Below the pieces are notes generated by a model. The model was not told the origin of the DNA. It searched no databases and was given only the letters and a program-made list of their open reading frames with translations. This document shows, one piece after another, positions 24,500 to 34,049 of a DNA stretch of 64,000 nt. The stretch covers positions 62,001 through 126,000 of the forward strand of contig JBBPII010000010.1 of assembly GCA_038040385.1 (NCBI GenBank), in the 5' to 3' direction. This stretch comes from Gilichinskyi gelida. GTDB taxonomy: Bacteria; Acidobacteriota; Thermoanaerobaculia; Gp7-AA8. A program made the position numbers and the translations under genes. Position 1 is the first letter of the stretch. The number at the start of each line of letters is the position of its first letter.

Positions 24500-25368
24500 A
24501 TGGGAAAGCTCTATCGTGCCGTAACCACCTCATTCGTTCAGCGGCTGGCGATCGTTTGCTTCGTATTGCTGCTCAATCCGTCGCTTCGGGCAGGGGACGC
24601 GTACATTGTCCGCTTCCACGCGGGGGGCGCAGCAGTAGACGGTTGCTTTCAGCTCGTATGGCGCGATGACGTTCTGATGTACAACCCGACATCGTCGACC
24701 GCTACGATTCGGCTGCTCGGTATGAGCAATGGGACGCCCGCTCCGGGCGTCCCAACGTCCTTCGATGTTCCCGCGGGCGATCTCGTCTCGTTCAAGTACG
24801 GGCGGACAGACGTCCCGAGTCAGTGGCGTCCTGTCGAAGGCCCCCCGCTCTGGGTCGTGCATTTGGATGTTCCCGCCGGTGTCGTGGCCGAAAGTCGCGA
24901 CGAAATGTACATCGAGTGTTCGCAGATACTGAGCGGCCGTTCCGTCGGCAAAGTCTCGATGCCGATTTTTACCCGGCTCAGCCTGCCGGTGTGCCCCAGG
25001 TCACGTTGGGCACGGACCTCGGCGAGCGAAGCACCCGGATCAATGTCGGCGTCTACAACGGCGGCTCGGTGACCGCGACCGCGGTGATCGCCGTGCGGCG
25101 GGCGTGCAATGGAACGGTCGTCAGCTCGCGCACGGTGACGATCGCGCCGAACACAATCGAGCAGTTTGGCGGCTTCGAGTCGGGAACGTCCGATGGGTGC
25201 AACACGCCCGCGCCGCGAGCGGCGGGGTGGATGCGCTATGTCACGGTCACCGTCGATCAGCCGAGCTTTTCTTACGTTGCCAACGTGAGTGAAGCCAGCC
25301 CTGTCACGACGCCCATCAACATCATCCCAGCGGTCGGACTCGCTGTTGCGACCAACACCCGCTTTTGA
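24500..25368 (+). pseudogene. Frameshifted gene for an exported protein of unknown function
   Basis: Two overlapping frames make one protein. Codons from ATG 24500 give a signal peptide (VQRLAIVCFVLLLNPSLRAG) and a beta-rich domain (LMYNPTSSTATIRLLGMSNG, SFDVPAGDLVSFKYG, PPLWVVHLDVPAG) up to MPIF. The following frame then gives YPAQPAGVPQVTLGTDLG, RINVGVYNGGSVTATAVIAV and TIAPNTIEQFGGFE to the stop at 25368. The join is the run of five T at 24966-24970: one more T restores a single ~290-residue frame. A real mutation, an assembly error or slippage on the run would all look the same. The domain resembles exported Acidobacteria-type proteins with two jelly-roll-like units. It sits between the decayed and intact atpE copies. 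Confidence 0.75.
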
Positions 25369-25380
25369 CGATGACACTCA

Positions 25381-25500
25381 TCGCGCCGCGATCTCGATGA
25401 ATCGTGGCTCGAGTCGGGGTTGGACGCGGCGCGTCCGGGCAAGCTCATCTTCGATTTCAAGTATACCGGCGAGAGGCATACGGTCTTCGATCAACGGCCG
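25381..25500 (+). other. Protein-like gene remnant
   Basis: The frame starting at 25381 reads SRRDLDESWLESGLDAARPG, then KLIFDFKYTGERHTVFDQRP, with composition and hydrophobic spacing like a real protein. It has no start and runs into the atpE terminator region, so it would be a fragment of an unknown gene. Nothing else is seen between 25369 and 25505. Confidence 0.3.
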
Positions 25501-25505
25501 AACAC

Positions 25506-25532
25506 AAAACGGCCCGGCGTCGCCGCCGGGCC
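25506..25532 (-). terminator. Terminator of the nuo-atp operon after atpE
   Basis: Arms ggcccggcg and cgccgggcc, loop tcgc, then GTTTTGTGTT on the minus strand; 28 bases after the atpE stop. Confidence 0.8.
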
Positions 25533-25559
25533 GTGGATCGATTCGCGCTCGAAGAGCTC

Positions 25560-25883
25560 TTAGCCCTTGATGACCATGGTGAACGCGATGACCAGGGCGT
25601 AGATGACCAGCGACTCGATGAGAGCGAGGCCGATGATCATGGCGCCTCGAATGGCGGCGCCGGCGCTCGGGTTGCGGGCGATGCCTTCGACCGAAGCGGC
25701 GATGGCGCGTCCCTGCCCGAGGGCTCCGAACGCGGCGGAGATGCCGAGAACGAACGCTGCCGCGACGTAACCCCATTTGACGCCCGTCGTCGCGGCGGTG
25801 GTCGTGCCCGCTGCCGGCTCCTGCGCGAAGGCCGACACGGCCACGAGCGCGATGATGGCCATCATCAGTATTCTCTTATTCAC
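25560..25883 (-). CDS. atpE: ATP synthase F0 subunit c
   Basis: A 107-residue c-subunit whose first ~21 residues look like a signal peptide (MNKRILMMAIIALVAVSAFA-Q), giving a mature hairpin of usual size. Helix 1 is VAAAFVLGISAAFGALGQGRA, the polar loop is ARNP, and helix 2 contains the ion-binding Glu90 in LALIESLVIYAL. Gln57, Glu90, Ser91 and Tyr95 fall at the exact spacing of Gln32, Glu65, Ser66 and Tyr70 of the sodium-binding Ilyobacter c-ring, although the Thr67 position is Leu. It is the last gene of the nuo-atp operon; the b, delta, alpha, gamma, beta and epsilon genes are not in this window. It acts as the rotor ring in the inner membrane. Confidence 0.95.
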   Translation of the reverse strand: MNKRILMMAIIALVAVSAFAQEPAAGTTTAATTGVKWGYVAAAFVLGISAAFGALGQGRAIAASVEGIARNPSAGAAIRGAMIIGLALIESLVIYALVIAFTMVIKG

Positions 25884-25914
25884 TCCGAACTCCTCCTTTC
25901 TGAAAATTGCGAAA

Positions 25915-26622
25915 TCAATGTTCTTCCGCGGCGACGGCGCCAGCGATATACACCGTCGTCAGCATGATGAAGACATAGGTTTGCAGAAGCGCACCGAAGA
26001 TGCCCAGCGCCATCATCGGCATCGGGGCGATCACCGGCACCAGGCCGGTGAAGATGCCGGTCGCGGTGTGCTCGCCGAAGATGTTCCCGAAGAGACGCAC
26101 TCCCAACGAGAGGATGCGTGCGAAGTTGCCGATGATTTCGATGATGAACATCAGCGGCGCGAGCCAGAGGACCGGCCCCATGAAGTGCTTGAGGTATTTC
26201 ACCACTCCCTGCCGCCGGATGCCTTCGATGTTGTAGTAGAGGAACGCGCTAATGGACAGCGCGAAGGTCGTGTTCGTGTTGCTCGTCGGCGGCTGCAGGA
26301 AGAAGAACAATCCGAAGATGTTCGAGATGAAGATGAAGACGGTGAACGAGCCGATGATGGTGAGATACCGTTCGCTGCCGTGGCCGATGATGTCGTGCAG
26401 CAGCCCTTTGAGGCCGCCCACCAGCATCTCCAGCATGTGCTGCAGCGGGCCGGGGTTGTCGCGGCTGATGCGGCGCGAGGCGGTGACGAACAGCACCGTG
26501 CTGATGAGCAGCACCAGTAGCGCCATGATGACGTGATCCGGAATATCCCAGGGGAAACGGTGCTGCACGCTGTGCCACAGCGCGTTCACCGGTTTGTAGA
26601 GAATCGAGCTTTCGTGTCCCAT
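25915..26622 (-). CDS. atpB: ATP synthase F0 subunit a
   Basis: A 235-residue membrane protein of normal length. The essential stator Arg lies in ILSLGVRLFGNIFGEH, and the last helix is LLQTYVFIMLTTVYIAGAV, both diagnostic. Helices are seen at ~30-48, 85-110, 150-175, 180-205 and 210-230. The polypeptide forms the ion half-channels facing the c-ring. It lies 3 bases after atpI and 31 bases before atpE, in one operon with complex I. Confidence 0.96.
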   Translation of the reverse strand: MGHESSILYKPVNALWHSVQHRFPWDIPDHVIMALLVLLISTVLFVTASRRISRDNPGPLQHMLEMLVGGLKGLLHDIIGHGSERYLTIIGSFTVFIFISNIFGLFFFLQPPTSNTNTTFALSISAFLYYNIEGIRRQGVVKYLKHFMGPVLWLAPLMFIIEIIGNFARILSLGVRLFGNIFGEHTATGIFTGLVPVIAPMPMMALGIFGALLQTYVFIMLTTVYIAGAVAAEEH

Positions 26623-26625
26623 CGA

Positions 26626-27018
26626 TTAGTTTGTCGGCGATCGGCGGAGCAGAGAATACACAGCTTCAGCCATGATCCCCACCACGATGATCGAGAATCC
26701 CAACAGCACACTGACCACGTTGAACCGGGCGATAACGATTGTGACCGAGACAGCCGCGCCGAGGAGAATGAAACGGGCCAGAGCGCGCACGGACAGCCTC
26801 CAGGGACGTTGTCGCGGTGACGGCTGAAGTATCGCTCCAGCGATCTCCTCCAGCCAAAGAAAGTTGATCATAGTGACCACTGCACTGCAAGTCAATCCGA
26901 GCAAGCCGCGCCATCCGGTGGTGATCAGAATGGGCAATGCGAACACGAAATAGGCGCCCGCGCTGAAGGACCGCACGCGGCGAAGGACGGCTGTCGACTC
27001 ATCATGAACTGCCGTCAT
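26626..27018 (-). CDS. atpI: ATP synthase subunit I-like protein
   Basis: A 130-residue protein with four hydrophobic helices: FSAGAYFVFALPILITTGW, LLGLTCSAVVTMINFLWL, FILLGAAVSVTIVIARF and VVSVLLGFSIIVVGIMAEAV. The spacing and the position between atpZ and atpB fit the ATP-synt_I family, which helps c-ring assembly and Mg handling. Sequence identity with AtpI is inherently low, so the call rests on topology and gene order. It overlaps atpZ by 17 bases. Confidence 0.75.
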   Translation of the reverse strand: MTAVHDESTAVLRRVRSFSAGAYFVFALPILITTGWRGLLGLTCSAVVTMINFLWLEEIAGAILQPSPRQRPWRLSVRALARFILLGAAVSVTIVIARFNVVSVLLGFSIIVVGIMAEAVYSLLRRSPTN

Positions 27019-27238
27019 CGCGCATCCCCACGCGGAAGAGATGGATGAATGCAGCCGCCGCGCCGAAGACGCTGAAGACGCACGTCAGCCACGGCCAACT
27101 GCCGAACAGTTTGTCCAGCCCATACCCGCACAGAAATCCGACACCGATGGCGATGGGAAACATCCAGCCGATCGACGACGCCTCGAGGAGCCATTGCATC
27201 TGACGCCGCTTGCGGTCGTCGTCGTTACCGGGAGGCAT
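27002..27238 (-). CDS. atpZ: AtpZ/AtpQ-like small membrane protein
   Basis: A 78-residue protein: MPPGNDDDRKRRQMQWLLEA, then two helices GWMFPIAIGVGFLCGYGLDK and WLTCVFSVFGAAAAFIHLFR. The GxxxGYGLDKLFG turn is the signature of the ATPase_gene1 (AtpZ) family found ahead of atpI. The ATG at 27238 is preferred to an in-frame GTG further upstream because it leaves only a 14-base overlap with nuoN. Functional links to Mg or Ca transport and F0 assembly are known for the family. Confidence 0.82.
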   Translation of the reverse strand: MPPGNDDDRKRRQMQWLLEASSIGWMFPIAIGVGFLCGYGLDKLFGSWPWLTCVFSVFGAAAAFIHLFRVGMRDDGSS

Positions 27239-28697
27239 GCGTGATCGCCGCCCGCGCGGCAACCGCCTTGGTCGCCTCGTAGACCTGATGGATCATCGGC
27301 GGCGGGTAGATGCCGAGGAAGAGCGTGACCACCAGGCAGACCGCGGCCACGAAGCGCAGCGCCGGCGTGATGGCCACGTCCGCCTGGCGCCCTTCTTTGA
27401 GGTACATCGCCACCACCAGGCGGAGGTAGTAAAACATCGACACCGCCGACATCAGGACGGCGATGATCGCCAGCCAGCCGAACCCCGACTGCACCGCGGC
27501 GGCGAAGAGGTAGTACTTGCCGATGAATCCCGCTGTCGGAGGGATGCCGCCGAGCGAGAGGAGGAAGATGACCATGGCGAAGGACCACAGCGGCGCGCGC
27601 CGGCTCAGCCCTTCGAAGTCGTCCACGCGCTCGCCCGCGTACTCGTGTCGGCGCAGCATCAGGATGATCGACCAGATGCCGATGTTGGCGAACATGTAGA
27701 CGATCGAGTACACCAGCACGCCGCTGAGGCCGAACGAGTTCAGGGCGATGATGCCCAGCAGCAGGTACCCGGCGTGCGCGATCGACGAGTACGCCAGCAT
27801 GCGCTTGACGTTGTCCTGCGTGATCGCCGCGAGGTTGCCGAGAATCATGGAGAGCGCGGCGATGGTCGCCAGCACGTTGCTCCAGCCGAGCTGGAAGTCG
27901 TGCAGGCCGACGTAGAAGACCCGCGCGAAGACGGCGAAGGCCGCCGCCTTGGAGCCGGTGGAAAGGAACGCGGTGATCGGCGTCGGCGCCCCTTCGTAGA
28001 CGTCGGGAGTCCAGACGTGGAACGGCACCGCGGCGATCTTGAAGCAGAGTCCCGCGCCGAGCAGCATGATCCCGAACATCAGCGCGTCGTTGGTGATGAT
28101 GGTCGACATCGCTGCCGAGATCTTCAGCAGGTTCAGCGAGCCGCAGACGCCGTAGATCAGGGAGAGGCCGTACAGCAGGATCGCCGAGCTCACCGCGCCC
28201 AGCACGAAGTACTTCATCGCCGCCTCGGTCGACTTCCCCTCGTTCTTGAAGTAGCCGGCCAGGATGTAGCTGGAGATCGACATCAGCTCCAGCCCGATCC
28301 AGATGGTGATCAGGCTCATCCCCGAAGCCATGAACATCATCCCGATGAGGGCGAAGGCGAGCAGCGAGTAGTACTCCCAACGTGAGTAGCGCGCCTCCGC
28401 CAGGAAGTCGTCGGAGAGCAGCACGATCATGGCCATCACCACGATGAAGAGCAGCTTGAAGAAGATGGAGAAGGGGTCGAGGGTGAACATCGCCTGCAAC
28501 TGCTGCGACTGCGCGATGTTCACCACCGCGTGCGAGCTGACGACGATGGAGATGGCCGTGATGCCGAGGACAACGAGAGTGAAGCTCTTCGCCGACCGAT
28601 CGCTTCCCTGCCAGATCACCGGCATCAGCAGGAGGATCGACGCGCCGATGGAGAGGATGATCTCCGGCGCGAGGTAAACGAGGTCGCTCGAGCTCAT
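27225..28697 (-). CDS. nuoN: NADH-quinone oxidoreductase subunit N
   Basis: A 490-residue antiporter-like subunit with 14 predicted helices. Key residues of the proton channel are present: a Glu in WIGLELMSISSYIL, a Lys in KYFVLGAVSSAILLYG, a Lys in ITQDNVKRMLAYSSIAHAGY and the VPFHVWTPDVYEGAPTP loop. It starts inside the nuoM stop (ATGA) and its 3' end overlaps atpZ, joining the complex I and ATP synthase genes in one transcript. Confidence 0.97.
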   Translation of the reverse strand: MSSSDLVYLAPEIILSIGASILLLMPVIWQGSDRSAKSFTLVVLGITAISIVVSSHAVVNIAQSQQLQAMFTLDPFSIFFKLLFIVVMAMIVLLSDDFLAEARYSRWEYYSLLAFALIGMMFMASGMSLITIWIGLELMSISSYILAGYFKNEGKSTEAAMKYFVLGAVSSAILLYGLSLIYGVCGSLNLLKISAAMSTIITNDALMFGIMLLGAGLCFKIAAVPFHVWTPDVYEGAPTPITAFLSTGSKAAAFAVFARVFYVGLHDFQLGWSNVLATIAALSMILGNLAAITQDNVKRMLAYSSIAHAGYLLLGIIALNSFGLSGVLVYSIVYMFANIGIWSIILMLRRHEYAGERVDDFEGLSRRAPLWSFAMVIFLLSLGGIPPTAGFIGKYYLFAAAVQSGFGWLAIIAVLMSAVSMFYYLRLVVAMYLKEGRQADVAITPALRFVAAVCLVVTLFLGIYPPPMIHQVYEATKAVAARAAITHASR

Positions 28698-30307
28698 TTC
28701 GTTTTCTCGGCGAGCTCAATGTGGGACGGGCTCTCAGCCCGTCCGGCCGGGTTGAGAACCCGGCCCACATTGGTCTGCCCGTTGAAGTACGACGGATCCA
28801 CTTTCTGCACGATGTAGTTGACCGGCTCCTCGATCTTGTCGAAGAACGTGCTCGGATAGATGCCGATCCAGAACATGATGGCGACGAGCGCGACGAGCAT
28901 GGCCAGCTCGCGGCGATTGAGATCGCGCACGTTCTGGTTTGCCGGGTTGTCGAGCGGACCCCAGAAGACCCGCTGGTAGAGCCAGAGCAAGTACGCCGCG
29001 CCGAGGACGATGCCCACCGCGCCGAATGCCGCCCACACCATCGAGCGATTCGCGACGCCGAGGAGAATCGTGAACTCGCCGATGAAGCCGTTCAGCGCGG
29101 GGAGCCCCATCGACGACAGCGCGGCGATGAGGAACATCGTCGCGTACATCGGCATCTGCTTCGCCAACCCGCCGTAGTCGGCGATCATCCGCGTGTGCCG
29201 CCGCTCGTAAATGATCCCGACGAGCAGGAAGAGCGCGCCGGTGGAGATGCCGTGATTGATCATCTGCAGCACGGAGCCCTTGAGCCCCATGGGGTTGAGC
29301 GCAAACATCCCGAGCATGACGAAGCCGAGGTGCGAGACCGACGAATAGGCCACCAGCTTCTTCATGTCCTTCTGCACCAGCGACACCAGCGCGCCGTAGA
29401 TGATGCCGATGATCGACAGGATGACGATCGGCATCAGCCACTGCCTGGTGCCGTCGGGAAGGATGGGCAGCGCGAACCGCACGAAGCCGTACGTGCCCAT
29501 CTTCAGCAGAACCGCGGCGAGGATGATCGAGCCGGCAGTCGGCGCCTCGACGTGCGCGTCGGGCAGCCAGGTGTGGAACGGGAACATCGGCACCTTGATG
29601 GCGAAGCCGAAGAAGAAGCCGGCGAAGATCCAGAACTGCAGCGTCGGCGGGATCAGGTACCCGATCTTGTGGTACTGCAGCACGGCGAACGTCGCCGGGT
29701 TGCCGAGGCCCTTGATGTTGAGGAACGGGATGCCGCCCTCGTTGAAGAAGTAGAGCGCCAGGATCGCCAGCAGCATCAGCACCGATCCCGACAGGGTGTA
29801 GAGGAAGAATTTGATCGCGGCGTAGAGCTTCCGCGGCCCGCCCCAGATGCCGATGATGAAGTACATCGGCACCAGCATCACTTCCCAGAAGACGTAGAAG
29901 AGGAAGAAGTCGAGCGCGCAGAAGGTGCCGATCATGCCGGTCTGCAGGAGCAGCAGCAGGACGTAGTACTCCTTCTGCCCGTGCTCGATGGCCGAGAACG
30001 ACGAGGCGATGGCGATCACGCCCATGAAGGTGGTGAGGAGAATCAGGAGCACTGCGATGCCGTCGACGCCGAAGTCGTACTTCACGCCGAGCGAGGGAAT
30101 CCAGTCGGTCGTCCAGCGGAACTGAAACATCGCTTCGCCGGTCAGTTTCGGGTCGAACTTGAACCAGAGCACCAGCGAGACGAAGAAATCGAGGATGGCG
30201 ACCGCCGTCGCTGTGTAGCGGATCGTGCGGCTGTCACGCTCGAAAAACAGAATGACCAGCGCGCCGATCAGCGGGATGTAGGTGATCCAGTTGAGAATGC
30301 TGTCCAT
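28694..30307 (-). CDS. nuoM: NADH-quinone oxidoreductase subunit M with a repeat-derived tail
   Basis: A 537-residue antiporter-like subunit. The core Glu is in FYVFWEVMLVPMYFIIG, the Lys helix is IKFFLYTLSGSVLMLLA, the channel loop is VPMFPFHTWLPDAHVEAPTA, and QKDMKKLVAYSSVSHLGFV follows. Residues ~514-537 (VGRVLNPAGRAESPSHIELA plus four more) are encoded by palindromic repeat 28719-28770 and replace or extend the normal C-terminus after KVDPSYFNGQTN. Its stop overlaps the nuoN start. Confidence 0.97.
   Translation of the reverse strand: MDSILNWITYIPLIGALVILFFERDSRTIRYTATAVAILDFFVSLVLWFKFDPKLTGEAMFQFRWTTDWIPSLGVKYDFGVDGIAVLLILLTTFMGVIAIASSFSAIEHGQKEYYVLLLLLQTGMIGTFCALDFFLFYVFWEVMLVPMYFIIGIWGGPRKLYAAIKFFLYTLSGSVLMLLAILALYFFNEGGIPFLNIKGLGNPATFAVLQYHKIGYLIPPTLQFWIFAGFFFGFAIKVPMFPFHTWLPDAHVEAPTAGSIILAAVLLKMGTYGFVRFALPILPDGTRQWLMPIVILSIIGIIYGALVSLVQKDMKKLVAYSSVSHLGFVMLGMFALNPMGLKGSVLQMINHGISTGALFLLVGIIYERRHTRMIADYGGLAKQMPMYATMFLIAALSSMGLPALNGFIGEFTILLGVANRSMVWAAFGAVGIVLGAAYLLWLYQRVFWGPLDNPANQNVRDLNRRELAMLVALVAIMFWIGIYPSTFFDKIEEPVNYIVQKVDPSYFNGQTNVGRVLNPAGRAESPSHIELAEKTK
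28719..28770. repeat. Interspersed palindromic repeat, family A (in nuoM)
   Basis: Arms atgtgggacgggctctcagcc and inverse gggttgagaacccggcccacat. It forms the last 17 or so codons of nuoM before the overlap with nuoN. Confidence 0.88.
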
Positions 30308-30329
30308 CCGCGTTGGTGCTCCTCGGCCG

Positions 30330-32406
<2,077 letters not shown>

Positions 32407-32414
<8 letters not shown>

Positions 32415-32721
32415 TCAACTCCCTCGACTCGTCGATGTTGATCGTGCTCCGCAGGCGGTACAACTGAATGATGATCGCCAATCCCACCGCCGCCTCCCCC
32501 GCCGCGACGGTGATGATGAAGATGGTGAAGATCTGCCCTTCCAGCGAGGCGAGGTGATGGGAGAAGGCGACGAGGTTGATGTTCACGGCGTTGAGCATCA
32601 GCTCGATGGCCATGAGCACGGTGATCATGTTGCGGCGGATGATCACGCCGACCAGCCCGATGGCGAACAGCGTTCCGGAGAGCATCAGGTAGGCTTCGGT
32701 GCTCGGTGCTGCGTCAGGCAC
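32407..32721 (-). CDS. nuoK: NADH-quinone oxidoreductase subunit K
   Basis: A 104-residue three-helix subunit with the two conserved membrane glutamates in VLMAIELMLNAVNINLVAF and FIITVAAGEAAVGLAIII. The small N-terminal extension (MPDAAPST) is unusual but harmless. It overlaps both neighbours by 8 bases. Confidence 0.97.
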
Positions 32722-33376
32722 TCATCGCCTCCTTCACTTCCTTCTCCGTCTCCACCTTCTCCAGCATGTAATTCGGCGCGGTCTCTTCCTCCACCGCGCT
32801 CAGTTCGCGCTTGCCGATGACGATCGCGCCGATCATGGCCACGAGCAGGAACAGCGACGCCACCTCGAACGGCACGAGATAGTCGCGATACAGCGCTTCC
32901 GCCACGGCCTCGGAATTCACGTTGCGCCGCCGCACGGTGCGGTAGGCGAGCTTCCCGGGATTCTTGCGCGAAGGGCCGAGCACCCGGTCCTTGACCGTGG
33001 TCAGCGGCGCCTTGTTGGCGCGCACGTCGCGATAGACACCCGGGCGGACGATGGCGAACAACAGGATGAACACGCCGAGGCCGACGGCGAAGCCGCCCTT
33101 CCAGAAGTTCGACAGCACCCGCTCCTCGGGCAGATGCCGTACGTTGATCAGCATCACCACGAAGAGGAAGAGCACCATGATGCCGCCGGCGTAAACGAGC
33201 ACCTGCACCGCGCCGACGAACTCCGCCCCCTTCATCACGAACAGCACCGCGACGCAGAGGAAGGTGAGAAGAAGGAAGAGCGCGGAATGAACGGGATTGC
33301 GCATGGTGATCACCAGCGCCGACGCCGCGACGGCGATGGTGCCGATCACGAAGAAGACCAGGAGCGCAATGCTCAT
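32714..33376 (-). CDS. nuoJ: NADH-quinone oxidoreductase subunit J
   Basis: A 220-residue, five-helix subunit (FFVIGTIAVAASALVITMRN, SALFLLLTFLCVAVLFVM, QVLVYAGGIMVLFLFVVMLI and two more). The conserved VLVYAGGIMVLFLF helix carries the pi-bulge that gates proton transfer. It has a longer middle loop and C-terminus than Escherichia coli NuoJ. It is separated from nuoI by a 96-base palindromic repeat; otherwise the operon is continuous. Confidence 0.95.
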   Translation of the reverse strand: MSIALLVFFVIGTIAVAASALVITMRNPVHSALFLLLTFLCVAVLFVMKGAEFVGAVQVLVYAGGIMVLFLFVVMLINVRHLPEERVLSNFWKGGFAVGLGVFILLFAIVRPGVYRDVRANKAPLTTVKDRVLGPSRKNPGKLAYRTVRRRNVNSEAVAEALYRDYLVPFEVASLFLLVAMIGAIVIGKRELSAVEEETAPNYMLEKVETEKEVKEAMSA

Positions 33377-33392
33377 CGGCGCGTCACCCCAT

Positions 33393-33488
33393 GTGTCATC
33401 CCGAGCGAAGCGAGGGATCCCCCGCGCCCGGGCGCTGATCGCACATGCGCGGGGGATTCCTCGCCGTCTACGCGGCTCGGAATGACAC
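33393..33488. repeat. Interspersed palindromic repeat, family B, between nuoI and nuoJ
   Basis: Outer arms gtgtcatcccgagcg-aagcgagggatcc and inverse ggattcctcgccg-cggctcggaatgacac; inner arms cccgcgc and gcgcggg. It fills the only real gap inside the nuo operon. Related copies are at 44102-44175 and 59559-59633. Confidence 0.85.
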
Positions 33489-33497
33489 GCGGCCCCT

Positions 33498-34049
33498 TCA
33501 CTGCGTCCCTCCCGCGATCTGCTTCCGTCCGCCCTCGATTTGCGCCTCGGACTCCGGCTCCGGCAGCCCCGCGAAGCGCGGCCGGTCGTCCCAGTACTCG
33601 AGCTGCTGCATGTTGAAGTAGAGATCGTTGCGGTCGTAGGTCGCCAGCTCGTAGGTCTTCGTCGTCAGCCAGATCGACTTCGGCTTGGTCGGACAGGCCT
33701 CTTCGCAGAGCGAGCAGAACATGCAGCGCTTGACGTCGATGTCGTAGCGGTCGAGGACCTTCAGCTTCTTCATCTTCCCGTCCACCTCGCGCTGCTCGTC
33801 GTGGACGTCGATGTAGATGATGTCGATCGGACAGGCCACCGCGCAGAGCTTGCAGGCGATGCAGCGGTCGAACGAGAAGCGGAACATGCCGCGGAATCGG
33901 TTCGCCGGCTCCAGCCGCTCCTCGGGGTAGCGGATGGTCACCTTCGGCTTGAACAGTTCGCGCAACGTGGTCTTCAGCCCCTCGAACATGTCGAGGAGGA
34001 GGAACTTGTCGGTCCACTTCGCCTTCGGATACTCAACCTGCATGGGCAA
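33498..34049 (-). CDS. nuoI: NADH-quinone oxidoreductase subunit I (two [4Fe-4S] clusters)
   Basis: A 183-residue ferredoxin-like subunit with two full cluster motifs, CIACKLCAVACP and CMFCSLCEEACP, that carry clusters N6a and N6b. The N-terminus holds an amphipathic membrane-associated segment (LLDMFEGLKTTLRELFKPKV). In a complex without NuoEFG these clusters, with NuoB, are the whole electron entry path. It overlaps nuoH by 17 bases. Confidence 0.97.
   Translation of the reverse strand: MPMQVEYPKAKWTDKFLLLDMFEGLKTTLRELFKPKVTIRYPEERLEPANRFRGMFRFSFDRCIACKLCAVACPIDIIYIDVHDEQREVDGKMKKLKVLDRYDIDVKRCMFCSLCEEACPTKPKSIWLTTKTYELATYDRNDLYFNMQQLEYWDDRPRFAGLPEPESEAQIEGGRKQIAGGTQ

Noticed and set aside
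24960..24975. Programmed -1 frameshift in the exported-protein gene
   Set aside because: The zero-frame codons ATT TTT do not make a proper slippery heptamer, and no stop codon or downstream structure is obvious at the site; an indel is simpler, though slippage on T5 is not excluded.
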